Part shown: piece after piece, positions 24,603 through 33,842 of the stretch
Position numbering within the stretch: position 1 is the first letter of the stretch
Layout of the letters: the number at the start of each line of letters is the position of its first letter
Origin: Lysobacterales bacterium
GTDB lineage: Bacteria > Pseudomonadota > Gammaproteobacteria > Xanthomonadales > Xanthomonadaceae
DNA length: 46,298 nt
Assembly: GCA_020442465.1 (NCBI GenBank)
Contig: JAGRJY010000054.1
Location: 1 to 46,298 of the forward strand
Reading direction: 5' to 3'
Translations under genes and position numbers: made by a program
Notes under the pieces: model-generated
What the model was told of the DNA's origin: nothing
The model's database searches: none
What the model saw: only the letters and a program-made list of their open reading frames with translations

Positions 24603-25487
24603 ATGTTCCGTCGCGCCGGAGTCGCGCTGCTGCTGGGCCTGTGCGCCGGTGCCGTCGCGGCGCAGGAGCCGCAGGACCTGCTCGCGAACATGCGCGAGGC
24701 GCTGCAGACGCGCGATTTCGCCGGTGAAGTGGTGCTTCTTCGCGAAGGCCAGCTCGAAGCGCTGAGCGTCGACCATGTGGCCGCTGGCGATCGCACCGAC
24801 ATCACGCCACTCAACCGGGCCGACGGCGAGCTGAGCCGAAGCGGCCAGCAGGTCACTTTTGCCGCCGATCGTGTGGTCGATCTCGGCGAGGCCCTGCGGG
24901 TGGATGCACCCGAGTTCGCCCAGTCGTACCAGCTGCGCATCGTCGGCGAGGATCGTGTAGCCGGCCGTCCGGTCCAGGTGATCGAGGCACTGCCGCGCGA
25001 TGCCTGGCGATTCGGCCGGCGGTTCTGGGTCGATCGCGAAAGCGGCCTGCCGCTGCGCTCGGCGATCCGTGCCGCCGACGGCAACATCATAGAGCAATGG
25101 ATGTTCACCCGCATCGAACTGCGTCGGGTCGCCCCGCCGGTCTACGGTGACCGCGCGCAGCCCGAGCACTTTGTCGGGCCGCAGTCGGAGTCGCTCGCGC
25201 AGACGCGCTATCGCATCGACGGTGCGCCGGATGGCTTCGGCCTGCTGGCGGCCAGCCGCAGCCCCGATTCCGAGCATCTCGTGCTGGCCGACGGCATGAG
25301 CAAGGTGTCGGTGTTCGTCGAGCCGCTGAAGCGAGACCAGCAGGTGCTGACCGGCGCACACCGCCGCGGCGCGCTGCACGTGTTCGGACGGGTCATCCCG
25401 GGTCACCAGGTCGTGGTGGTCGGCGAGGTGCCGGCGGCAACCGTCGAGCGCATTGCCCAGGGCGTCACGGCGGTTTCCGGCGGCTGA
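24603..25487 (+). CDS. rseB: Periplasmic sigma-E regulator RseB/MucB
   Basis: 294 residues with a signal peptide (MFRRAGVALLLGLCAGAVAAQ) and the MucB/RseB layout: an LolA-like N-terminal domain (LLANMREALQTRDFAGEVVL) and a C-terminal domain (PDGFGLLAASRSPDSEHLVL, ADGMSKVSVFVEPLK). It binds the periplasmic part of RseA and shields it from the first protease until misfolded outer-membrane proteins or LPS intermediates pull it off. It starts 6 nt after rseA and belongs to the same operon. Confidence 0.93.
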   Translation: MFRRAGVALLLGLCAGAVAAQEPQDLLANMREALQTRDFAGEVVLLREGQLEALSVDHVAAGDRTDITPLNRADGELSRSGQQVTFAADRVVDLGEALRVDAPEFAQSYQLRIVGEDRVAGRPVQVIEALPRDAWRFGRRFWVDRESGLPLRSAIRAADGNIIEQWMFTRIELRRVAPPVYGDRAQPEHFVGPQSESLAQTRYRIDGAPDGFGLLAASRSPDSEHLVLADGMSKVSVFVEPLKRDQQVLTGAHRRGALHVFGRVIPGHQVVVVGEVPAATVERIAQGVTAVSGG

Positions 25488-25493
25488 TCCTGC

Positions 25494-25910
25494 GTGCACC
25501 ACACCCAGGTTGATCGTCGGGTGCACGTCACCAGGGTCGACACCCGCACGCTGTGGGTGACATTCGAATCGGGATGCGTGGGCTGCCAGGGATGCCAGGG
25601 CGCCTGCGGCCTGGCGCCGGGGCGTGAGGTGGCGCTGCCACGATCGCTGCTCGAAGCGCCGGTGGCGGTGGGCGATGCGCTGCTGCTGCGCATGCCCGCG
25701 CAGCGCTTGCATCACCTCGCCGCGCGCGGCTACGGCGCAGCGCTGCTCGGGTTGTTCGGCGGCGCCTGCGTGGCGGCGTCGCTGGCGGCATGGCTGCTGC
25801 CTGAGCGTGACCCGAACGCAGCCGTGCTGACCGGCGCGCTGCTGGGAACTTTGCTGGCCCTGTTCGCGTCCAAGCGCCCGAATGTACTGCTCGTCCGCGA
25901 AGGATCCTGA
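25494..25910 (+). CDS. rseC: RseC/MucC-type regulator of sigma E
   Basis: 138-residue inner-membrane protein starting at GTG 25494, 7 nt after the rseB stop. Near the N-terminus it has the family's Cys cluster CVGCQGCQGACG, then two membrane helices (AALLGLFGGACVAASLAAWL and AAVLTGALLGTLLALFA). RseC proteins modulate sigma-E signalling and have been tied to redox functions through these cysteines; which role applies here cannot be read from sequence. Confidence 0.88.
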   Translation: MHHTQVDRRVHVTRVDTRTLWVTFESGCVGCQGCQGACGLAPGREVALPRSLLEAPVAVGDALLLRMPAQRLHHLAARGYGAALLGLFGGACVAASLAAWLLPERDPNAAVLTGALLGTLLALFASKRPNVLLVREGS

Positions 25911-25954
25911 ATCCCTGCCGTGGACTGTCTTCGTTGCCACAAGGAGTGCAAACG

Positions 25955-27358
25955 ATGCTGAAGGGAATGATGCAGCGCGCCAGCGTTGCCGTGGTCTTCC
26001 TGTGTGCCGTCATGGTCACCGATGCGCGCGCGTCGGCGCCCGACTTCACCGGTCTGGTGACCGAGGCCGGCCCGGCGGTGGTCAATGTGTCCGCGGTGGT
26101 GACCCAGCGCGCACGCCAGCACCCCGAGATCGACGAAGAAGAAGTGCCGGAGATCTTCCGCCGTTTCTTCGACCAGCCCGGCGTGCCACAGGAGCGCACC
26201 TCGCTCGGCACCGGATTCATCATCAGCGCGGACGGCTACGTGCTGACCAATCACCACGTCGTCGACGGCGCGGACGAGGTCTACGTGCGCCTGTCGGATC
26301 GCCGTGAGCTGGCGGCCAAGGTCATCGGTTCGGACCAGGCCAGCGACGTGGCGGTGCTCAAGCTCGACGGCGCGAACTTCCCGGTCGTGAAGCTGGGTGA
26401 TGCGAACGCGCTCAAGCCCGGGCAATGGGTGGTGGCGATCGGCTCGCCGTTCGGCTTCGACCATTCCGTGACCGCCGGCATCGTCAGTGCAGTGGGGCGG
26501 GCCAGCTACGCCACCCAGCAGCAATACGTGCCCTTCATCCAGACCGATGTCGCGATCAACCGCGGCAATTCGGGTGGTCCGCTGCTGAACACCGATGGCG
26601 AAGTGGTCGGCATCAACTCGCAGATCTTCTCCAACACCGGCGGATTCATGGGTGTCAGCTTCGCGATTCCGATCGACGTCGCGATGCGCTCGGCCGAACA
26701 GCTCAAGGAGAAGGGCTACGTCGCCCGCGGCCTGCTCGGCGTGAACATCCAGGAAGTCACCCGTGACATGGTGAAGTCGCTCGGCCTGGCCAAGCCGGGT
26801 GGTGCGCTGGTCAGCGGATTCAGCGAAGACAGCGCGGCGAAGAAGGCCGGCGTCGCGCTGCAGGACGTGATCACCGCCTTCGACGGCAAGGAAGTGCGTT
26901 CGTCGGCTGATCTGCCGCCGATGGTCGGTGCGCTGCCGCCGGGCACCAAGGCCCGCCTGACCGTCAATCGTGCCGGCAAGACGCGCGACATCGTGGTCAC
27001 CCTCGGCGAGCTGCCGCGCGACGCCACGGCCGCCGCCTCGACGGGCCGCGACGCCGATGACTCCGCCGACGCACTGGGTCTCGAAGTCTCCGACCTGACC
27101 CGTGAGCAGCGTGAAGCGCTCGATCTGGGCGAGAACGAAGGCGTCGTCGTGACCCGCGTGCGCGGCGATGCCGCGCGCCGCGCGGGCTTGCGTCCCGGCG
27201 ATGTCATCCTGATGCTGGGTCGCACCCAGGTCGCCGGTGCAGATCAGTTCGAGACCGAGGCCGCCAAGGTCGAAGCCGGCGAACCGGTGCTGCTGCTGGT
27301 TCGCCGCGGCGAGGCCACCCAATTCATCACCCTGGTGCCCGACGCCGCAGGCGAGTAA
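25955..27358 (+). CDS. degP: Periplasmic serine protease/chaperone DegP/MucD
   Basis: 467 residues, HtrA family. Signal peptide near residues 1-26 (ending TDARASA), a trypsin-like domain with catalytic His in [13 protein letters not shown], Asp in [10 protein letters not shown] and Ser in RGNSGGPLL, then two PDZ domains ([30 protein letters not shown]). It degrades or refolds damaged periplasmic proteins. AAGGAG about 10 nt before ATG 25955 decides the start over an upstream TTG at 25934. As the last gene of the sigma-E operon it matches mucD of Pseudomonas. A terminator-like hairpin follows at 27423. Confidence 0.96.
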   Translation: MLKGMMQRASVAVVFLCAVMVTDARASAPDFTGLVTEAGPAVVNVSAVVTQRARQHPEIDEEEVPEIFRRFFDQPGVPQERTSLGTGFIISADGYVLTNHHVVDGADEVYVRLSDRRELAAKVIGSDQASDVAVLKLDGANFPVVKLGDANALKPGQWVVAIGSPFGFDHSVTAGIVSAVGRASYATQQQYVPFIQTDVAINRGNSGGPLLNTDGEVVGINSQIFSNTGGFMGVSFAIPIDVAMRSAEQLKEKGYVARGLLGVNIQEVTRDMVKSLGLAKPGGALVSGFSEDSAAKKAGVALQDVITAFDGKEVRSSADLPPMVGALPPGTKARLTVNRAGKTRDIVVTLGELPRDATAAASTGRDADDSADALGLEVSDLTREQREALDLGENEGVVVTRVRGDAARRAGLRPGDVILMLGRTQVAGADQFETEAAKVEAGEPVLLLVRRGEATQFITLVPDAAGE

Positions 27359-27422
27359 GCGGGTGTCGGGGTGCGCCCCGGTAGGTGCGCGCCCCGGCCG
27401 GCCAGCGGTCGCGGAAACCGGT

Positions 27423-27455
27423 TCCCTCCGGGCTATGCAGCTCCCGGAGGGATTT
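27423..27455 (+). terminator. Terminator-like hairpin between degP and lepA
   Basis: A perfect 10-bp stem, TCCCTCCGGG (27423-27432) and CCCGGAGGGA (27443-27452), with a 10-base loop, followed by TTT. It lies 65 nt after the degP stop and would end the sigma-E operon. The T run is short. Confidence 0.6.
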
Positions 27456-27527
27456 CGTGCGAAAATGCCGCGTTTTTCTCTCTCGAATGTCCGCCCGGCC
27501 AATTCCGGGCGCACTCAGTGCACCGGC

Positions 27528-29318
27528 ATGGACCACATCCGCAACTTTTCCATCATCGCCCACGTTGATCACGGCAAGTCGACGCTCGCTGATCGCATCA
27601 TCCAGCTTTGCGGCGGTCTCGCCGACCGCGAGATGGAAGCCCAGGTGCTCGATTCGAATCCGATCGAGCGCGAGCGCGGCATCACCATCAAGGCGCAGTC
27701 GGTCTCGTTGCCGTACGTCGCACTCGACGGCAAGACCTATCAGCTCAACTTCATCGACACGCCCGGACACGTCGACTTCAGCTACGAGGTGAGCCGCTCG
27801 CTGGCGGCCTGCGAAGGCGCCCTGCTGGTCGTCGATGCCGCGCAGGGTGTCGAGGCGCAGTCGGTGGCCAACTGCTACACCGCGGTGGAGATGGGCCTCG
27901 AAGTGGTGCCCGTGCTCAACAAGATCGACCTGCCGACCGCCGACATCGAGCGGGCAAAGAGCGAGATCGAGGCGGTGATCGGCATCGACGCCAAGGATGC
28001 GGTCGCCATCAGCGCGAAGACCGGCCTGAACGTGCGCGACGTGCTCGAGGCCATCGTGCACCGCATTCCGTCGCCGAAGCCGCGCGGCAGTGATCAGCTG
28101 CAGGCGCTGATCATCGATTCCTGGTTCGACAACTACCTTGGCGTGGTCAGCCTCGTGCGGGTGATGCAGGGCGAGATCAAGCCGGGTGACAAGATCAAGG
28201 TGATGTCGACCGGCCGTTTCCATCTGGTCGACAAGGTCGGTGTGTTCACCCCCAAGCGCACCTTTCGCGAACGGCTGGCACCGGGCGAGGTGGGCTGGAT
28301 TACGGCGTCGATCAAGGATGTCCACGGCGCGCCGGTCGGTGACACCCTGACCCTGGCTGGCAATCCGGCCAAGGAGCCGCTGCCGGGCTTCCAGGAGATG
28401 CAGCCGCGCGTGTTTGCCGGTCTGTTCCCGGTCGAAGCGGACGACTACCCCGACCTGCGCGAGGCGCTGGAAAAGCTTCGCCTCAACGACGCCGCGCTGC
28501 GCTTCGAGCCGGAGAGCTCGGAAGCGATGGGCTTCGGCTTCCGCTGCGGCTTCCTCGGCATGCTGCACATGGAAATCGTGCAGGAGCGCCTCGAGCGCGA
28601 GTACGACCTCGATCTCGTGACCACCGCGCCGACCGTGGTCTACGAAATCCTGACCACCGACGGCGAGGTCATCTCGCTGGACAACCCGGCCAAGCTGCCG
28701 CCGTCGCCCAAGGTCGCCGAGGTTCGCGAGCCGATCATCGTGGCCAACGTGCTGACGCCGCCCGATCACGTCGGCAACGTCATCAAGCTGTGCGAGGAGA
28801 AGCGCGGCTCGCAGCGCGGCATCCAGTACCTGGGCAGCCAGGTGCAGGTCAGCTACGAGCTGCCGATGGCCGAAGTCGTGCTCGATTTCTTCGACCGCCT
28901 GAAGTCGGTGTCGCGTGGCTACGCCTCGCTCGAATACCACTTCGAGCGCTTCCAGGCCGGCCCGTTCGTCCGCGTCGACACCCTGATCAACGGCGACCGC
29001 GTCGATGCGCTGTCGGTGATCACCCACCGCTCGCAGGCCGACCGGCGCGGCCGCGACCTGTGCGAGAAGATGCGCGAGCTGATTCCGCGGCAGATGTTCG
29101 ACGTGGCCATCCAGGCTGCGATCGGCTCGCAGATCATCGCCCGCTCCACGGTCAAGGCGCTGCGCAAGAACGTGCTGGCCAAGTGCTACGGCGGCGACGC
29201 CACCCGCAAGCGCAAACTTCTGGAGAAGCAGAAGGAAGGCAAGAAGCGCATGAAGCAGGTCGGCAGCGTGGAGATTCCGCAGGAGGCCTTTCTCGCCGTG
29301 CTGCAGGTCGACAAGTAG
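27528..29318 (+). CDS. lepA: Elongation factor 4, LepA
   Basis: 596-residue translation GTPase that acts on the ribosome; family length is about 597-600. The start is ATG 27528 ([20 protein letters not shown], the canonical opening with the P-loop). The frame is open upstream through the degP end, but that part is not protein-like. G motifs: [23 protein letters not shown]. LepA-specific parts follow: [37 protein letters not shown], and the C-terminal [20 protein letters not shown] with [20 protein letters not shown]. lepB follows 47 nt downstream, the usual lepA-lepB pair. Confidence 0.98.
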   Translation: MDHIRNFSIIAHVDHGKSTLADRIIQLCGGLADREMEAQVLDSNPIERERGITIKAQSVSLPYVALDGKTYQLNFIDTPGHVDFSYEVSRSLAACEGALLVVDAAQGVEAQSVANCYTAVEMGLEVVPVLNKIDLPTADIERAKSEIEAVIGIDAKDAVAISAKTGLNVRDVLEAIVHRIPSPKPRGSDQLQALIIDSWFDNYLGVVSLVRVMQGEIKPGDKIKVMSTGRFHLVDKVGVFTPKRTFRERLAPGEVGWITASIKDVHGAPVGDTLTLAGNPAKEPLPGFQEMQPRVFAGLFPVEADDYPDLREALEKLRLNDAALRFEPESSEAMGFGFRCGFLGMLHMEIVQERLEREYDLDLVTTAPTVVYEILTTDGEVISLDNPAKLPPSPKVAEVREPIIVANVLTPPDHVGNVIKLCEEKRGSQRGIQYLGSQVQVSYELPMAEVVLDFFDRLKSVSRGYASLEYHFERFQAGPFVRVDTLINGDRVDALSVITHRSQADRRGRDLCEKMRELIPRQMFDVAIQAAIGSQIIARSTVKALRKNVLAKCYGGDATRKRKLLEKQKEGKKRMKQVGSVEIPQEAFLAVLQVDK

Positions 29319-29365
29319 AACCGAACTGATGACGTCACCCTTCCCAGCCTTGCAAGGATGCGCCC

Positions 29366-30160
29366 GTGAGCGTTGATTTCGCCGCCATTCTGGTTTCCCT
29401 GTCCGCGCTCACCGGTCTGATCTGGCTGGCCGACGTGCTGTTCTTCGCCAAGCGCCGCGTCGCCGAGGGCGGTGGCAGCGAAGTGCCCGAGCCGATCGTG
29501 GTCGAGTACGCGCGCTCGTTCTTCCCGGTGATCTTCGTGGTGCTGCTGATCCGCTCGTTTCTCGCCGAGCCGTTCCGCATCCCGTCGAGCTCGATGATGC
29601 CGACCCTGCTGATCGGCGACTTCATCCTGGTCAACAAGTTCTCCTACGGGTTGAAGTGGCCGGTGCTGGACAAGAAGTTCATCGAGGTCGGCGAGCCGCA
29701 GCGCGGCGACGTGGTGGTCTTCCGCTTCCCGAAGGACCCGTCGCAGGACTACATCAAGCGTGTGGTCGGCTTGCCGGGCGACACCGTCGAGTACCGCAAG
29801 AAGCAGGTGTTCGTGAACGGCGAGCTGGTGCAGGCCGAACGCGTCGAGCCCTTCATCGGCGTCGGCAGCGGCCGCGACGAGAACGGCAAGGACATCTGGA
29901 AGGAGACCCTGGGCAAGGTCGAACACGACATCCTGCTCGATCCGCTCCGGTTCACTTCCCAGCGCGGCGACGGCATCGTCACCGTGCCGCCCGGCCACTA
30001 TTTCGTGCTCGGCGACAACCGCGACAACAGCGAGGACAGCCGCTTCTGGGGCTTCGTCCCCGAGCAGAACCTGGTCGGCAAGGCCTTCGTGGTCTGGATG
30101 AACTGGGACTCGGCCAATGGCGGGGTGGATTTCGGTCGCATCGGAACCGTCATACACTAG
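29366..30160 (+). CDS. lepB: Signal peptidase I LepB
   Basis: 264-residue inner-membrane protease that removes signal peptides from exported proteins. Starts at GTG 29366. Two membrane segments (near residues 5-27 and 52-67) precede the catalytic domain. Catalytic Ser76 is in IPSSSMMPTL, and the general-base Lys is in DYIKRVVGLPGDTVEY near residue 130. The GDNRDNSEDSRFWGFVP box is near the end. It lies in the conserved lepA-lepB-DUF4845-rnc-era-recO order. Confidence 0.97.
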   Translation: MSVDFAAILVSLSALTGLIWLADVLFFAKRRVAEGGGSEVPEPIVVEYARSFFPVIFVVLLIRSFLAEPFRIPSSSMMPTLLIGDFILVNKFSYGLKWPVLDKKFIEVGEPQRGDVVVFRFPKDPSQDYIKRVVGLPGDTVEYRKKQVFVNGELVQAERVEPFIGVGSGRDENGKDIWKETLGKVEHDILLDPLRFTSQRGDGIVTVPPGHYFVLGDNRDNSEDSRFWGFVPEQNLVGKAFVVWMNWDSANGGVDFGRIGTVIH

Positions 30161-30192
30161 GGTCCATCTACAGGCCGAGAGGGGCTCCCCTT

Positions 30193-30561
30193 ATGCATTC
30201 GATGCGTCGCCAACGTGGACTGTCTTTCATCGGTCTGGTCATCGTGCTCGGCGTGGGCGGGTTCTTCGCCTACTGCGGCATGAAGCTGTTTCCGGTGTAC
30301 TCGGAATACCACAGCGTCAAGGAGTCGATGGACGCGCTGACCCAGGAGCCCGGCATCGCCAACGCGGCGCCGAAGAAGATTCGCGACCTGCTCAGCCGCC
30401 GCTTCGAGATCTCCTACGTCGAGAGCGTCAAGCCCGAGAACATCACCATCACGGCGAAGAGCGGCGTGCAGCTGACGGTGAACTACGAGGTGCGGCGCCC
30501 GCTGTTCTACAACCTCGACTTCGTGGCCAAGTTCGACTACATGGTCGAGCTGGCGAAGTGA
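30193..30561 (+). CDS. DUF4845 family protein
   Basis: 122-residue protein with one N-terminal membrane helix (GLSFIGLVIVLGVGGFFAYC) preceded by a pilin-like basic start (MHSMRRQRG), and a soluble domain ending LDFVAKFDYMVELAK. Proteins of this family are regularly found between lepB and rnc in gammaproteobacteria; function unknown. The stop is 12 nt before the rnc start. A short AGGGG/CCCCT palindrome lies just before its ATG. Confidence 0.85.
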   Translation: MHSMRRQRGLSFIGLVIVLGVGGFFAYCGMKLFPVYSEYHSVKESMDALTQEPGIANAAPKKIRDLLSRRFEISYVESVKPENITITAKSGVQLTVNYEVRRPLFYNLDFVAKFDYMVELAK

Positions 30562-30573
30562 CGCGCGGTTCCA

Positions 30574-31221
30574 TTGTCGCTGGGTGACTTCCACGATGAA
30601 GGCCTGCTTCGCCAGGCCCTGACGCACCGCAGCGCGGGCCGGCCGAACAACGAGCGGCTGGAGTTCTTCGGCGACGCGCTGCTCGATCTGGTGATTTCCG
30701 AGTCGTTGCTCGAACGCCACCCGCGTGCCGATGAGGGCGCCCTGACGCGCATGCGCGCCAGCGTGGTGCGCGAATCCTCGCTCGCCGGCGTCGCCCGCAG
30801 GCTGGGCCTGGGCAACCGGCTCATCCTCGGCAGCGGCGAGCTGAAGAGCGGAGGCTACCGGCGCGATTCGATCCTCGCCGATGCCGTCGAGGCGGTGATT
30901 GCCGCGGTTTACTTCGACCAGGGCTTCGACGAGGCCCGGCGCCGCGTGCTCGGCTGGTTTGCGCCGGAACTCGATCGATTGAACCTCGATGCCGGCAAGG
31001 ACCCCAAGACCCGGCTGCAGGAATGGCTGCAGGCGCGCCAGTTGGCGTTGCCCGAGTACGAGCTGCTTTCTGCCGAGGGGCCGGATCATGCGCAGGTCTT
31101 TCGCGTGCGCTGCAGCCTCGCCGCGCCGCAGCACGCGATCGAGGCCGTGGGCGGCAGCCGGCGCGCCGCCGAACAATCGGCCGCGCAACAGGTGCTCGAA
31201 CAGCTGGAGGTGCCGGCATGA
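30574..31221 (+). CDS. rnc: Ribonuclease III
   Basis: 215 residues, cuts double-stranded RNA in rRNA and mRNA processing. RNase III domain with the signature [17 protein letters not shown] and the second metal site [20 protein letters not shown]; double-stranded RNA-binding domain from about residue 145 ([20 protein letters not shown] ... [19 protein letters not shown]). The only possible start before the conserved core is TTG 30574, since the DUF4845 stop lies in the same frame 12 nt upstream. The N-terminus is about 10 residues shorter than in E. coli. Ends in an ATGA overlap with era. Confidence 0.95.
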   Translation: MSLGDFHDEGLLRQALTHRSAGRPNNERLEFFGDALLDLVISESLLERHPRADEGALTRMRASVVRESSLAGVARRLGLGNRLILGSGELKSGGYRRDSILADAVEAVIAAVYFDQGFDEARRRVLGWFAPELDRLNLDAGKDPKTRLQEWLQARQLALPEYELLSAEGPDHAQVFRVRCSLAAPQHAIEAVGGSRRAAEQSAAQQVLEQLEVPA

Positions 31222-32123
31222 ATGGGGAAGCCCCGATCGCGTTCCGCGTCGGTACCGTGGCGCTGGTGGGTCGGCCCAACGTGGGCAAGTCGACGCTGAT
31301 GAACGCCATCGTCGGCTTCGGGCTCAGTATCGTGTCACGCCGTCCGCAAACCACCCGCCACCGCATCCTCGGCATCGCGCACCGTGAAGGGGGGCAGATC
31401 CTGTTCGTCGACACGCCCGGCATGCACGGCGCGGCCGGCAGGGCGATGAACCGCTACATGAACCGGGCGGCGGCCGGCGCGCTCACCGGCGTGGATCTGG
31501 CTTGTCTGGTCTGCGAAGCCGGGGTGTGGAAGCAGGACGATGAGCGCGCACTGCGCGCGGTCAAGGACGCCGGCGTGCCCTGCGTCGCGGTGCTCAACAA
31601 GGTGGACAAGGTGAAGGACAAGGCCTCCCTGCTGCCCTGGCTGAAGGCCTTCGCCGAACGGCATGACTTCGCGGCGCTGGTGCCGGTCTCGGCGGAAAAG
31701 GGCGTCGGCCTCGAAGACCTGTCCCGTACGCTGCTGGCCCACCTGCCGGAAGGCGAGCCGCAGTATTCGGAAGACGACATCACCGATCGCAGCGAACGCT
31801 TCCTGGTGGCCGAAATGATTCGCGAGCAGCTGATGCGCCAGCTCGGCGAGGAATTGCCCTACGCGTCCACGGTCGAGATCGAGCAGTACCGCGAGGAAGG
31901 CCGGCTGCTGCGGGTGTCGGCAGTGATCTGGGTCGAGCGCGAGGGCCAGAAAGGCATCGTGGTCGGCGCCGGCGGCCAGCAGATGCGCGCGATCGGCCAG
32001 TCGGCGCGCATGGCGATCGAGCGCCTGCTCGACCGCAAGGTGCACCTGGAGCTGTGGTGCAAGGTGCGCGAGAACTGGAGCGACGACGAAGCGCAGCTGC
32101 GTCGCTTCGGCTATGTCGACTGA
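31218..32123 (+). CDS. era: GTPase Era
   Basis: 301-residue GTPase needed for 16S rRNA maturation and 30S assembly. G1 [20 protein letters not shown], effector region [16 protein letters not shown]3 [10 protein letters not shown]4 [10 protein letters not shown]5 VSAEKGVG. The C-terminal KH domain has [19 protein letters not shown]. The frame is open upstream inside rnc, but ATG 31218 overlaps the rnc stop (ATGA) and gives the normal length. Confidence 0.97.
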   Translation: MNGEAPIAFRVGTVALVGRPNVGKSTLMNAIVGFGLSIVSRRPQTTRHRILGIAHREGGQILFVDTPGMHGAAGRAMNRYMNRAAAGALTGVDLACLVCEAGVWKQDDERALRAVKDAGVPCVAVLNKVDKVKDKASLLPWLKAFAERHDFAALVPVSAEKGVGLEDLSRTLLAHLPEGEPQYSEDDITDRSERFLVAEMIREQLMRQLGEELPYASTVEIEQYREEGRLLRVSAVIWVEREGQKGIVVGAGGQQMRAIGQSARMAIERLLDRKVHLELWCKVRENWSDDEAQLRRFGYVD

Positions 32124-32162
32124 CCGCATGGCGGTCGGCGTCCGCATTCGCTGAGTCCCGCC

Positions 32163-32879
32163 ATGTCCGGCGCCGTGCTCGAGGCGGAAGCCTTCGTCCT
32201 GCATCAGCGTCCCTGGCGCGACAGCTCCTCGTTGATCGAGGCCTGGGCGCTGGGCCATGGCCGGCTGGGTCTGGTCGCGCGCGGTACCGGCGGCGCGCGT
32301 GGCGCCGAACGGCGCGCCCTGTTGCAGCCATGGCAGCCACTTCGGCTCGGGTTCCGCCTGCGTGGCGAGTTGGGTCAGCTGGTCGATCTCGACGCGCTCT
32401 CGGCGCCGCTGCGCTTGAGCGGAGAGCGCGGACTGGCGGGGCTCTACGTCAACGAATTGCTGGTGCGACTGCTGCCGCGGCAGGAACCCCACGATGGCCT
32501 GTTTCCCGAATACGCGTCGTTGCTGGCGGCGCTTGAATCGGGCCTTGCGATGGCCCCGGCCTTGCGCCGATTCGAAGTCGGGTTGCTCGACGAGCTTGGC
32601 TGGGGCATCGACCTCGAGCACGCCGCCGACGGCAGTTCGATCCGTCCGGACGGCGTGTATGCCTGGCATCCCGAGGAAGGCCTGGTGGCGACCGACGGCG
32701 CAGGCGTGCGTGGTGAGGTGCTGCGCGCGCTCGCCGCAGGCGAGGCATGGCCGCCGGGGCAGGGCGAAGCGCTGCGGCGCATGCTGCGCCAGGCGCTGCT
32801 GCACTGTCTGGGTGGCAAGCCGCTTCGCGCCTGGTCACTGGCCGATGAGGTGCGCCGGCTGAGACCTGCGGGGACTTAG
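32163..32879 (+). CDS. recO: DNA repair protein RecO
   Basis: 238 residues; helps load RecA on gapped DNA with RecR. N-terminal OB-fold: EAEAFVLHQRPWRDSSSLIE followed by the GRLGLVARGTGGARG basic strand. Helical C-terminal part: GLAGLYVNELLVRLLPRQEP and RRFEVGLLDELGWGIDLEHA, the usual RecO motifs. No zinc-finger cysteines, as in other gammaproteobacterial RecO. It follows era by 39 nt and ends the lepA-recO run. Confidence 0.92.
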   Translation: MSGAVLEAEAFVLHQRPWRDSSSLIEAWALGHGRLGLVARGTGGARGAERRALLQPWQPLRLGFRLRGELGQLVDLDALSAPLRLSGERGLAGLYVNELLVRLLPRQEPHDGLFPEYASLLAALESGLAMAPALRRFEVGLLDELGWGIDLEHAADGSSIRPDGVYAWHPEEGLVATDGAGVRGEVLRALAAGEAWPPGQGEALRRMLRQALLHCLGGKPLRAWSLADEVRRLRPAGT

Positions 32880-32888
32880 CCTGCGGTT

Positions 32889-32911
32889 GCGCCGGGCATG
32901 CGTCCCGGCGC
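32889..32911. terminator. GC-rich hairpin between convergent recO and the receiver-Hpt gene
   Basis: A perfect 8-bp stem, GCGCCGGG (32889-32896) and CCCGGCGC (32904-32911), with a 7-base loop, sits in the 60-nt gap between two convergent genes. No T run on either side, so it may be a Rho-assisted or merely stabilising structure. Confidence 0.4.
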
Positions 32912-32939
32912 GCGGCGCGGCGATCCTGCGCCCGGGGAA

Positions 32940-33674
32940 CTAGGCTCGCGCAGCCATCAACGCCGCGACCGCCAGCAGCACGCCGCGCAGCGATTCCTTG
33001 TCGCGCCGCACCTTGAGCTGTGCGCAGGCCGACCCCAGCGCCACCGCGCCGCAGAATCCGCAGGCCGCTCGAAGCCGGTGCAGTTCGGCGTCCAGCGTGG
33101 CATGGTCGCCCTGCGCATGGGCTTCGATGATCCGCGTGCGATGGCCGGGAAGATCCTGCAGCAGGAGCCCGCGCAGGCGATCGAGCACGTCCTGCTGGCC
33201 GCCCAGGGCGCGCAGCGCTGCGGCGTCGTCCCAGATCGGTGGCGATGCGCTGGCGACGATCGACCCAGGCATGGAGCTATCCCGCCCGTCCTCGGCGTCG
33301 CCCAGCGCCTGGGCCACCGCGTGCTCGAGCTGCGCGACGGTCAATGGCTTGCCCAGCACGTTGGCGCAGCCCATCGCACGCAGTGACGCAACCAGAGGTG
33401 GATCGAGCTCGGCGCTGAGCGCGATGCAGGTCGTTCGCGCCGTTCCACCCGGCGGTGCACAGAGCAGGCGCAGCAGATCGATGCCGGATCCGTCGTCGAG
33501 GTGCAAATCGATCAGCGCCAGGTCGAAGGCATGCTCCGCATCCGCCGTGGCGAGGACGCCTCGCGCATCAGCCAGACTCGCGCTGTGGCTGACCGTATGT
33601 CGACGGCGCAGCACGTCGCACAGAAACGCCGCGCTGACCGGATCGTCTTCCACCACCAGTACGCGCGCAGTCAC
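32940..33674 (-). CDS. Two-component protein: receiver domain plus Hpt domain
   Basis: About 244 residues. The receiver domain (residues about 1-120) has the acidic pair VVEDDPVS, phospho-acceptor Asp in LALIDLHLDDGSG and the switch Lys in VLGKPLTVAQ. The C-terminal part (about 150-244) is Hpt-like: ELHRLRAACGFCGAVAL carries the phospho-acceptor His in the HxLRxx setting. There is no DNA-binding or enzyme domain, so it should pass phosphate between a hybrid kinase and another regulator. The start is GTG 33674 (VTARVLVVEDDP); the frame continues to an ATG at 33749, but that extension is low-complexity. Divergent from the AsmA/YdbH-like gene; no cognate kinase nearby. Confidence 0.85.
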   Translation of the reverse strand: MTARVLVVEDDPVSAAFLCDVLRRRHTVSHSASLADARGVLATADAEHAFDLALIDLHLDDGSGIDLLRLLCAPPGGTARTTCIALSAELDPPLVASLRAMGCANVLGKPLTVAQLEHAVAQALGDAEDGRDSSMPGSIVASASPPIWDDAAALRALGGQQDVLDRLRGLLLQDLPGHRTRIIEAHAQGDHATLDAELHRLRAACGFCGAVALGSACAQLKVRRDKESLRGVLLAVAALMAARA

Positions 33675-33831
33675 GGCTGCGCTCTCGCGTCCGCAATCCG
33701 TCCCGAGCAGCCTACGTGCAGCGGCCGAAGGCGATCGGGCAAGGGGCAAGGTGCGGAAGGCGGTGCCGAACGGCGCCGTGCATCCCGCCCGACGACGCTG
33801 GCGACGGCAACGCGGTTCACATCGCGGGACC

Positions 33832-33842
33832 TACAATGCGGC
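33832..33842 (+). promoter_or_regulatory. -10 box giving a probably leaderless transcript
   Basis: TACAAT (33832-33837) lies so close to the ATG at 33843 that transcription would begin on or next to the start codon. No ribosome-binding site fits between them. A TTCACA lies upstream but at 10-base spacing, too short for a normal -35. Confidence 0.45.
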
